DNA of 64,000 nt, from contig CM074857.1 of assembly GCA_037501455.1 (NCBI GenBank), positions 106,177,501 to 106,241,500 of the forward strand. The letters are read 5' to 3'. Position 1 is the first letter of the stretch. Each line of letters starts with the position of its first letter. The translations under genes and the position numbers were made by a program. Positions 47,001 to 56,035 of the stretch are shown piece by piece. The notes below the pieces were generated by a model that saw only the letters and a program-made list of their open reading frames with translations, ran no database searches and had not been told where the DNA came from. Source of the stretch: Lantana camara. Lineage: Eukaryota; Streptophyta; Magnoliopsida; Lamiales; Verbenaceae.

Positions 47001-48092
47001 CTTCCGGAGGATCCCCAGACCAGTGATGTGAGGATTTGGCGGGGCACTTCAACCGGTAAATACAGCTGCAAGTCAGCTTACGATGTTTTGATGCCGTGCG
47101 TTACAATTGCTGATCAATCGTGGAAACTGATTTGGAACAACCCCATACCGAATAAGGTTAAATGCTTCCTTTGGCAGATTAATCATGGGAGCTTGATGTG
47201 CAATACCTTACGTAAAGATCGGCACATGACGGAAGATGCGAGATGTCCGAAGTGTGGTTCGGAGCGGGAAGATGCGCTGCATATACTGAAATTATGCCCT
47301 GCTGCACGGCTGATTTGGCAAAATGTGATTGACCCGAGGGATTGGGATCGTTTCCAAAATTTGTCGGAAACTAGGTGGATGGGCAATGTTTGGAAGGAAC
47401 AGCTCCGGAATGTGTTGGCGCCGGATTGCGAGTGGAAATTTGTTTTTTTGGCTGAAGCTTGGGAGATTTGGAAAGCTAGGAACCGGTGGTGCTACAACCG
47501 TAAAAAGTCGCCGGTGAACGAGGTCCTTCATAAGATTAAGGAGATGGCCTTAGATATCAAGGCACTCCAGCCAGCTTGCAAGGAAAAAAGAACAGGGACT
47601 GTTGCTGCGAATTGGGAGAAACCGAAGCTGGGAAGGTTCAAGCTCAATACGGATGGAAGTGCCTTTAATCACATTAGTTCGGCAGCTGCGGGAGGGGTTA
47701 TTCGTGATGATAAAGGAAATTGGCAACTGGGTTTTACCTTGAAGCTGGGGAATACGAACATTGTTACCGCTGAGCTTACGGGCTTGAGAGAAGGGTTACG
47801 TATGGCCTGGGATAGGCAGTACGACAAGCTCGAGGTCGAATGCGATTCGGAGACCGTGGTGCAGTTGGTACTTGAAGCGGACTTAGAGGACCATCCATTG
47901 GGCGAGGTGGCTAAAGATTGCAGAAGGTTGCTAAGAAAACCTTGGTTGTGCTCCCTGCGACATATCAGAAGAGATGGAAATGCCTTGGCTGATGCTATGG
48001 CAAAGCTTGGTCATGGTTGCCTTGAGGATAAGATGGTGTGGGATCATGCTCCGGACGGCCTCGCTCTCGAGGGAATTGGAGATAACAACTAG
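44007..48092 (+). pseudogene. LINE ORF2: endonuclease, reverse transcriptase, RNase H, one internal stop
   Basis: The frame begins MSPMKVISWNCNG. The apurinic-type endonuclease occupies about residues 5-230, with ISWNCNG, LLETRVS, LTGDFNDI and RTHSDHNPIL. The frame is broken once, by TAG at 45291-45293, between the endonuclease and the reverse transcriptase, then runs on in the same frame. The transcriptase shows KAHGPDG, PIALCNVILKILTK, LKLDLEKAYDKV and HLFFADDIIL. A zinc-binding zf-RVT region follows (KVKCFLWQINHGSL, CPKCGSEREDALHIL). The end is an RNase H of the RVT_3 type (KLNTDGSAF, AELTGLREGL, VECDSETVVQL, RDGNALADAMAKLG), as known in some plant L1 elements. At 1361 residues it is full length apart from the stop. 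Confidence 0.88.
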
Positions 48093-48146
48093 TTTTAGCT
48101 CGTTTCGGTTGTCACCAAAAAAAAAAAAAAAATTATGGATTTTTCC

Positions 48147-49759
48147 ATATTAGTGTTGGTCAAAATTTTCCTTTGTTAAGAGTTAAGGGCAAAATCTTTT
48201 GGACATTGTGTCTTTATATATCGTATTGGTCAAATCTTTCTTTTCTTTTAAATTTCAAATTATATATTTAGACGAATGTTTTTAAACCATAATTAGTTCA
48301 ATTTTGATCAAATGGTGACTTTTTAGAAATTTATATTATTTTATTAGAAGAAATATTTAAACTATTAATCAAATTTAAAATAATGTTTATGGAATCCCTT
48401 AATTTAAGCAATAATCATAGTTATTTTAGGTAAAAACTTTATTATTTATTGTAACTGCCAAAATTTGAGATTTTTTCTTCAAGCTTTTATAGTTTAAAAT
48501 ATTATTTCTTCCATAACTAAAATCCATTATTTAATATGTTTAAGAAATTAATAAAAGTTTCGATTGTTGAACACTATATCTTGAAAAATAAATTGAAGAA
48601 TAAGCACAGTTAACAGTGAATAATAATCCATTTGTCATCAAATTCTAAGAATAAATTGGTATTTTTTGATTGGTTGGAATTTCACTTTTTAATTCCTATA
48701 CATTCAATTGATTTTCTACCTTTTTTCTTTTTTATTATGTTGAAAATTTTCTTAAGATTTTGAAAGCTATTAGTTTATAGTTTTATATTCTCTTACTCAT
48801 TTTTAATGATTTAAGTTTCAATCTTGACAGGTCTTAAATTCTTAGATAGATATATTAACCTTTTTATATTTTTATTTCAATTTTAAGATTTTTTTAGTTC
48901 TTCTCCGACCTTTACATTTATCATTCTCATTACATTTTAAAATTTATCAATCAAAGTATTTTAATCGTTTTATTTTTATTTTATAATTTTTATCTTATAT
49001 GTGTAGCTTTTCACAAAAAAAAGAAATTATACACGTAGCATTCTTTCGATTCTAATATTTCATATAGTTTACACGAAAAATGATATTATAATGCCTTTTA
49101 ACCTTATTATTTTTTTAAATCTTTGTTCATGTCGGTTTTCTTTTCTTATCTTTAAGTTTCCATCTTGATAGGTTTTATATTCTTAGATACATGTATTAAC
49201 CTTTTTCTATATTTCTTATTGCATTTTAAGATTTTTGTAGTTCTTCTCCGACCTTTACATTTATCATTTTCATTGCATTTTGAGATTTATCAATCAAAAT
49301 ATTTTACATCGTTTTATTTTTATTTTATAATTTTTATCTTCTTGAATGCATTTATATGCGTAGCTTTTCACCAAAACAGAAATTATATACTTAGCATTCG
49401 TTCGATTCTAATATTTCGTATAGTTTACATGAAGAATGATATTATGATGTCTTTTAACCTTATTACTTTTTAAATTTTTTGTTTATGTCGTTTTTCTTTT
49501 CTTATCTTTAATATCATTATCGAATGCATAGCATCAAATAGGTAAATATCCTAAATAACTATCAACATGAGTGAAAGTATCCGTATACTTCTTACCTTTA
49601 TTGTGTGATTTAATTTTTAAATAAAATATAAAACATGCAAATGTTTTCTTTCTTTCTTATCTCTGGATGAAGTGAAAAAAAATATTTAAAAATATTTTTT
49701 CTATCGATCATTTTTTCTCTTTTTTGAAGAAAAATATCAATAAAAAATAATATTGAAAT
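48147..49759. repeat. Non-coding segment right of the LINE with a 350-bp tandem duplication
   Basis: Two diverged copies of a unit of about 350 bp stand in tandem at about 48795-49145 and 49146-49500, sharing AGTTCTTCTCCGACCTTTAC and TTTCGATTCTAATATTTC-like words. The rest is AT-rich. With the segment left of the LINE it appears to be the interior of a non-autonomous Helitron. Confidence 0.65.
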
Positions 49760-49791
49760 AATTTCCGTGCATCGCACGGGTTTTATGCTAG
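49760..49791 (+). mobile_element. Helitron 3' terminus
   Basis: A hairpin with stem CCGTGC/GCACGG and loop ATC (49765-49779) stands 8 bp before CTAG (49788-49791), which is followed by T. This is the usual 3' end of plant Helitrons. The sequence beyond matches the left direct repeat exactly from its base after an A, as expected for insertion between A and T. The matching 5' end was not found to the left. Confidence 0.8.
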
Positions 49792-50438
49792 TAACATATA
49801 ATAAGAAAAGAGCTCCTTTGCACATGAATATACAATTAGGAATTCAACAAATATGTAACTTCATGATTTTCGGCCGACAACAGTTATAAAACAAACCAAT
49901 TAACCGAACCAATTTATCAAGAAACAAATCTATCTTCTTCATAGGTTTCGGCAACAAGAGAAATATATAAATCCCATCCAAATCGATTCAGGTGATTATA
50001 CAACCGAACCACTATATCAAGCAATAAATCTGTTCATAGATAAACATATTAAAATTTTCGATCTATTTGTTATCTATGATGCTCGGACACTGTTGTTATC
50101 TATGTTGAAGGATTAGGATTTGGGACTAAATTGAATTATTCCAAAAGCACGGGACTAAATTGGCGAGGGACCAATTCTGTGGGACTAAATTGATAATTTG
50201 GCCCAGATTGTTTAATTCATCCTGTCAAATGATCCAACTTGTAATTTGTAGATATGATTTTGGGCTTTTTAAATCTCTTACTACAATTTCTAATTTGATG
50301 AAATTATAGGACAATGATGGGTCGGAATTGGTGATGGGTCAACCAAAATGACACGTCACATGACACATGGCAAAATGGCTTAAAATGATGCAAAATGGCT
50401 AACAAATTAGATTCATCTCTAAACCATCTTCCTGAATG
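49792..50438 (+). repeat. Direct repeat, right copy (about 650 bp)
   Basis: This is the second copy of the sequence at 40673-41328. It starts right after the Helitron CTAG and runs further right than the left copy, through CACCCACTCAACTTC, a part also present in importin intron 2. Confidence 0.8.
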
Positions 50439-50474
50439 TTTTATTTCACCCACTCAACTTCTTTCTAACAAATA

Positions 50475-51117
50475 TCTACTATTATAAAAGTGTCCTATTG
50501 TTTCTTCCCATGCATTATGAATTGAGATAATTGTCCATTATCCAATTTAGTATTTATTTAGGCCAAAGTCAGTAATCAATAAGCCCTTAGTTTAAGTTTC
50601 CGAATTATAAAACAGAATATCCAAATTATAAAATAGAGTATTCAAATTTAAAAGTAGAGTATTAATTGTAAAAGTTAAAGTACTCAGAGTAAAAATTGAA
50701 GTACGAGAAGGAAAAATAAAGAAAAAGAAAAGAAAAAATAGTATTTACGTTTTAAATTAGAGTATTATTCATAAAATTTAAAGTACCTAAATTTATAATT
50801 GAAGTATTGTTCATAAACATGAAAGTATTCAGATTTTAAAATAGAGTAGTATTTGTAAAAATTAAAGTAGTCAGATTTAAAATTGAAGTATGAAAAGAAA
50901 AAAGAAATAAGTAAGGGTATTGCAGTCATAGGTAAGTGAGGAGTGAAATAAAATTATAAATTTAAATTGGAGAGTTAGTATAATTTTTTTTTACATGAGG
51001 GAGTAAACTAAACTATTTCCGATTGAGAGAGAGTTATTAATTGTGACCCCTTCTATGAATAGTAATATACATTAAATTACAAGGAAATAAAATGAGATAA
51101 TGATTTTTGCCCATCCG
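50475..51117 (+). mobile_element. Helitron 5'-end-like segment, truncated
   Basis: TCTACTATTATAAAAGTG at 50475, preceded by A, resembles plant Helitron 5' ends. The related flank in importin intron 2 (AACCAATA then T) supports the junction as an A-T site. The interior has diverged direct repeats of the kind AGAGTATTAATTGTAAAA and TTAAAATTGAAGTA at 50630-50910. No hairpin plus CTRR end is seen before the Mutator-like sequence, so the 3' end is probably lost. Confidence 0.5.
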
Positions 51118-51394
51118 AACTATAGGCCATTTTGCAATTCACCCTCCAAACTATTTCGCCCCCCAATACCACCATCTAAACTATTAGTTCGCGACAAACC
51201 ACCGTCCCAACCCCTTTATGAGCAGTTTACCCCCAAAACCTGCACACGCGCGCCTCACATGTGAAAATGGGAAGGGTATTTTTGATATTTCATCAAATGT
51301 TATTATCTGAGTCTCCTTTTAAAGCATCGTACCCCTCACTTGAACCCTAATCTATCACAAATTCACTAAAAAGGGCGAATTGCGTGAGAACAAT

Positions 51395-51756
51395 ATGTGG
51401 AGGGAGACATCTGAATTTTTGGTTGATGATCGGACATCGTGGAAGAACGACAACCCTGGTTGGTGTTTCTCAATTTGCAAAAATTACAAGGTTATGTCTC
51501 CCTTTTTATTCTCTTTTAAACCCTAATTTTTGGGGGTTTTGTCTGAGTTGCAAGATTTTTGGGTCAGATTTTGAACGGGTGCTCGTACTTTGTATGGATT
51601 GATCCACCAATGTATCTCAGGGCTTGTCAAGTCATCATTGAGTTGGTCATGAAATCTGATAGGCAAGAAGATGCTTTGAAGTCGAAGACTAGGAAGCTGA
51701 GATGGATGTGGATAATGCTGATTTGTTCTTGGGCGTTTATGTATTTGTGGAAGTAG
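51395..51756 (+). CDS. Small GRF-type zinc-finger protein with C-terminal membrane segment
   Basis: Two exons, 51395-51490 and 51568-51756, joined by a 77-bp GT-AG intron in phase 0, give 94 residues. The centre reads RTSWKNDNPGWCFSIC, then NGCSYFVWIDPPM, the pattern of the plant GRF finger (usually NPGRRFxxC ... CxFFxWxDPP). The family's Arg-Arg is Trp-Cys here, and the first Cys pair is not in frame upstream, so the finger is incomplete. The end (WMWIMLICSWAFMYLW) is a likely single membrane anchor. Such short GRF proteins are common in plant genomes near transposons, and their role is unknown. It may be a decayed gene or a passenger of the Mutator-like element. The start is the first in-frame ATG and is uncertain. 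Confidence 0.6.
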
Positions 51757-52157
51757 TGTGCTTGTTGTAAATTTTTTTTTTTTGGGATGAGCACTGATTC
51801 TCATTTTCAAATGTAAGAGAAATGTGCTATGTTGCAACATGTTGTACTTTGCAGTTCATGAGTAAGCAATGAAGTTATGTTGCATATTAATGTCTTGTTT
51901 TTCTTGATGTTATATTCCAAGAAGAAAATGGACAGAATTCCTGGACATTAGTGAAAAGCTATAAACTGCTGAATTGTTGGACATGAATTGGTAAAATACC
52001 ACTGAATAGCATACGATAAACATAACCATCCTTAATTGTTTGGTACCATAACTGAATTAAGCCAACACATGCTTACCCATACTGGTATCTAAACTTAAAC
52101 ACAAAAGTTTCAGACAAAAACATCATAAACCTAACAGGCAAACTGATTGCAACAGAA
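51757..52157. other. Spacer between the convergent GRF gene and transposase
   Basis: No coding frame is seen in this 401-bp gap. It should hold both 3' UTRs. Confidence 0.4.
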
Positions 52158-53804
52158 CTAATCTTTCACAAATTTGGCATTCTTTGGATCTTGTCCCTTC
52201 TTTCCAGTGGAGAACCTCACTCCTTGTGTGATAGAGCTTCCAGTAGGTTTCCATGTAGGCTTGGATAGAAATGATGATTGTTGTGTAGATGTTCTAGATT
52301 CACTGTTTGTGTGGACACCAGTTTGCTTGGTACACACTTTTTGCATGACTTGTCTATGAACAGGGAACTTTCTTTTCACCCCTAATGTCTTCTTTGTTGG
52401 AGCAGCAGTAGGAACCACATTTTCAGCTACACTTTGGCTTTGAAGTGAAGATCGTGTGAGCCTTCTTGGACTTTGTTCTGTTGCTAAAGATGAAGATCTT
52501 GTGACTCTAGAAGGACTTCCTTGAACCTGTTTACCTTTATCCTACATACAACACCAAAATCATTGCAAGAGTAAAGTATATGTCTCTTAAAATGGCTCTC
52601 TAAATATACAATAAAACATCTTTCAAACCTTAGCAGTAGATTTTGTGGTTTTGCTCCTTTGTGCATCATTTTTTGCAGCAGGTTTTTTCATCTGCCAAAA
52701 ATACAATTAGGCACAGTTAGGCACAATACAAAAAATCAGTAATGACATTTAAAGAAAGTACCTTTGATTGTTCTCCCCTTGCTGGATTGGTTTGCAGTGG
52801 GATCTCTCTTTCCAATTCTGAAATTAATGGCCTTGGTACTTGGGGACAAGTCCTTGTGTTATGTCCCTTTTCCCCCACATGCTCTACATGTCATAATCAC
52901 CCCCTTGTTTGCTCATTTTCACTGGAATTTCAGCCTTTTTCTTTCCCTTGGAAACTTCATCCACTTCTTTTCTTCTATTATATTTTTTGGGTCTTCCAGG
53001 CAGCTTTGTTGGGATAGGTGGCTGCAATTTTGTGTGAGGAGTCTTTGGCCACATGTCTTGGCTATCTAGTGTAGGCATGACATAAGAGTAGGCTTTCATA
53101 AATGTCTCTCTACTGTAGTATTGATCAACATACTCCTCTGGTTGTAGCCCCAAATACCAAAGTCCAGATATTGCATGAGGGCATGGAATGCCAGTGAGCT
53201 CCCATCTTCTGCAGCTACATATGTTCTCCTTAACACTGACTTTAAACCTTGTTCCATAAGAACTCTCAATTTCAAACTGGTCTAAACCATTCCAGTTGGC
53301 AATGTACTCTATGTTTTTTTTCTTCAACTCCTCTAGCAACTTGCAGACCTTAGGACACAAATCACCTCCTATGAAAGACTTCATTTTGTCCCTCCTAACA
53401 TGAACTCTTTTCATTAAAGTGTTTCTAACCACCTGTAGTATGCTGATAATAGGCCCGTTTCTAGCTTTTAAGATCAAAGCATTAAAACTCTCAGATATGT
53501 TATTCAGCAGGACATCTGTCTTAGGGAATGTGCCGAAATGGGATCTGGACCAGTGATGTGGAGGTTTTGTAGTCAACCACTCAAAAGCAGCTTGGTCTTT
53601 TTCTCTGAGTTCCTTCATGTGTTTCTCAAAATCAACCACCCTAGTTGCTCTTGCAGCTTTCCAAAGTAGATCCTTTAACTGCAACCCCTTGTGTTGAACT
53701 TTGAAGTTCTTGTACATGTGTAGCACACAAAACCTATGCTCACATTCTGGAATGATTTTCTCTATTGCCTCTATCAAACCCTTCTGTTTATCTGAGACTA
53801 TTGT
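52158..53804 (-). pseudogene. MULE transposase (mudrA-like), N-terminally truncated
   Basis: Three exons can be read: 53804-52762, 52691-52629 and 52541-52158, with GT-AG introns. Exon 1 starts TIVSDKQKG, which holds the second catalytic Asp; a stop lies directly before it, and the part with the first Asp and the DNA-binding domain is absent. The catalytic Glu is in LLNNISESFNALI. A SWIM zinc finger follows (CSCRRWELTGIPCPHA). Near 52880 a CCHC knuckle (CRAC, GHNTRTC) is split by a frameshift. Exons 2 and 3 encode a Lys/Ser-rich tail ending KNAKFVKD. Such enzymes cut and move Mutator elements in the nucleus. This copy cannot be active. Confidence 0.85.
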
Positions 53805-54088
53805 CTATCTCCTACCAAAATACCTCGGGCTTCCCAAATTCCGCAAAATCCTTCCCCCATAATGCATTCTAATGGTGAAATCACCAGAATCTTTTCCTGC
53901 AAGTTAACAAGATAGTACATAACATGAGCCCTAGATAAAATTAATAAAAAACGAAAAGAAAAAAAAACCGAAAAATGGGACATGTGGGCCATTAGCTCTA
54001 GACAAAATTCTTTAAAACAAGAATGACTTCTAGTTGGGGGAACATGGTGGACCACTACTACTTAGGAAAACATACCCCAACAATATGG
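53805..54088. other. Unassigned flank between MULE and copia LTR
   Basis: No protein similarity or terminal repeat is seen. It ends TATGG at 54084-54088, the presumed left target duplication of the copia element. Confidence 0.4.
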
Positions 54089-55237
54089 TGTTAGGAATAG
54101 TGCCCTAGAAAGCCGATTGTATATCCGTTTTGTGTTTTTCCTTATTGTAATCACAGACAATCTTTGAATGAAATAACGAATTAAGGCAACACTTCTTTAT
54201 ATGCTCTTGTTTGGTATGCATTTACTTTAGCTGTGCATGTATGAGAACTCCCCTAATCCTGATGACTTTAGGACTCTACCATTTAGGTGAAATGGTTCAT
54301 GAAACGAGCCCTATATCACATAAGTCATGATTAGTAAAATACTCCAAGCCGATGAGTCCTACAGACAGTGGGAGTGTCAACCTGACTCCTCTAAGGCTTG
54401 TTTGTGGGATCACGCCCTTAAGAAGGACCACCTTGTTTCATGGAGGTGCAAAGTGTATAGTTGATACGTGCGTGATACATGAGGGTGCTTACTTTAATAA
54501 GTAAGTTCACTGAGGTGCCCCGTGTGAGAACATTCCTAAATGGGAAAGGAAGATTCTATTTCAGGAAATAGAAACTTCCAGATTAGGAAATATCTCACGA
54601 GTCATTGATGTGATTAATTGATCCTTAAGACTTGAGGTTCCTTGTCACTTTATGAGTTAACTCTGTAGTCTTAGGTATAAGCTTTAAAGGGTGTCACCTT
54701 AGACAACTGATTCAAGGCTTATGCTGGGGCTGCACAAGTGATTCATGAAAGTGAATGAGAATCAAGAAAGGACCTACACTTGCATTTGCAAGGTGATCTC
54801 TTATTGTGTAAGTCATTCATATGCCATATGGAGTCCTTAGCCAAGGCAGTAGATCAAGACATCAAGAAAAGGGTTTCTTGGATTGAGATCAAATGAATAT
54901 GAAATGCACTTAGCTTTAAGACCGGATTATTAGGGTTCTGATTATTCCCTTACCCTAGATCTTGGTTGAGAGATAGTAAGTAGGAGGATTGTATCTCACA
55001 TGAATCAATGACTTAAAGGTTCTGTCGAATCCAAACATTCCAATTCAGCTAGGGGTTAAACACTTGTTGCTAGACTATGGTCGTTTAATCTGTGGACTGA
55101 TTAATTAATTAGTGAATTAATTAATTAGGGTCACTGCTAATTGAATTGAGAACCTAGAGGGTCACACACAACAACTTGGTTACATGAGTTGAGGCTTAAA
55201 AATGATTAAACGAGTTAATCGGACCAAGAGGGTTCCA

Positions 55238-55290
55238 CACGTGTGAAATCACACGTGTGGCTCACGTGAGTGACACGTGTCACACACGTG
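55238..55290 (+). promoter_or_regulatory. Cluster of five CACGTG (G-box/ABRE core) sites in the LTR
   Basis: CACGTG occurs at 55238, 55252, 55263, 55274 and 55285, most as ACACGTGT, about 350-400 bp upstream of the TATA box. Four of five are kept in the 3' LTR (the first is ACATGT there). bZIP and bHLH factors bind this core, and ABA or light control is possible. Confidence 0.6.
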
Positions 55291-55640
55291 TGAATATATA
55301 CATATTGTATATATATATATATATATATTAAATAATTAAATGTGTTAATTATTTAATAGACTTTGGTTTAATTTTGAATTAAAAAGAAAATCTTATTTTG
55401 GAGAAAATAATCTAGTTAATTAATTATGAATTAATTAATTAGATAAAATAAGTTATTTATTTTAAATAAATAAAGTATAAAATAATCCAAAAATAGTTTG
55501 GATAATTTTAGCTCTCCTAAAGTTGATTTGAATTTGAATTCAAAGTCAAAGTTGGAAATTACTTGAAGATCAAGTAATAGGAGAGAGGAACCAAAACCCT
55601 TGCCTATGAGGACAAGGATTTCGGCCGCCCCTCCCCTTTC

Positions 55641-55650
55641 CTATATATAG
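55641..55650 (+). promoter_or_regulatory. TATA box of the copia LTR
   Basis: CTATATATAG in both LTRs (55641 and 63801) is followed by a short GC-rich hairpin and points toward gag-pol. Confidence 0.6.
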
Positions 55651-56035
55651 GGGAGCTCATGCTCCCCTTTAGAGCTAATTGGCAATTCTTTTGGTTCATG
55701 TGTTGAACACCTTCCTTTCTCCAAGATCAAATAAACCCTAGGTTAAGCCTAAACACTAACTAGAGAACTAGCATCCTTACTAGTTAGATTGTGATCAAGT
55801 TGGTGGACTTTCTCTAGAGACTTCAAGTTAGAAGTTTGAAGATTCGAGCTTTACCAAGGAGAGGGGATCAAGCCGCGAGAAGAGCGTTCTTGGGTGGCTT
55901 GAAACGCTTCAAGAAAGAATAAAAGAAAAGTAAGTTTTCTTTCTTTACGAATTTGGTTACACGATTGCGAGTCCAAGGTCCTTTTGTTGGGAAAATTTTT
56001 AAATTCCGCTGCTTTCTGATTCGTGTTTTCCAACA

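Larger units (their letters stand above)
42311..48131 (+). mobile_element. Nearly full-length L1-type LINE with 15-bp target duplication
   Basis: The element is bounded by ATTATGGATTTTTCC at 42296-42310 and 48132-48146. It starts TTGGCATTGAAG only 12 bp before the ORF1 ATG, so little or no 5' UTR is present, and ends TTGTCACC plus a run of about 15 A. It encodes ORF1 (nucleic-acid-binding) and ORF2 (endonuclease, reverse transcriptase, zinc region, RNase H). The perfect target duplication and the intact tail indicate recent insertion. One stop breaks ORF2. Confidence 0.92.
51118..53804. mobile_element. Mutator-like (MULE) element, right end missing
   Basis: The left part (51118-51300: TTTTGCCCATCCGAAC, TTGCAATTCACCCTCCAAAC) is of the kind found at MULE ends. 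It is followed by a plus-strand GRF-finger gene (51395-51756) and a convergent minus-strand transposase (53804-52158). No mirrored right end is seen before the copia LTR at 54089, and the transposase lacks its N-terminal half, so the element is truncated. Confidence 0.65.
54089..56035 (+). repeat. 5' LTR of the young copia element
   Basis: The LTR starts TGTTAGGAATAG and ends TTTTCCAACA, 1947 bp. TATA box CTATATATAG at 55641-55650, then a hairpin (AGGGGAGC/GCTCCCCT), and AATAAA at about 55730. Five CACGTG words lie at 55238-55290. Short inverted AATTAATTAATT words stand around 55102-55131 and 55410-55441. Confidence 0.93.
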
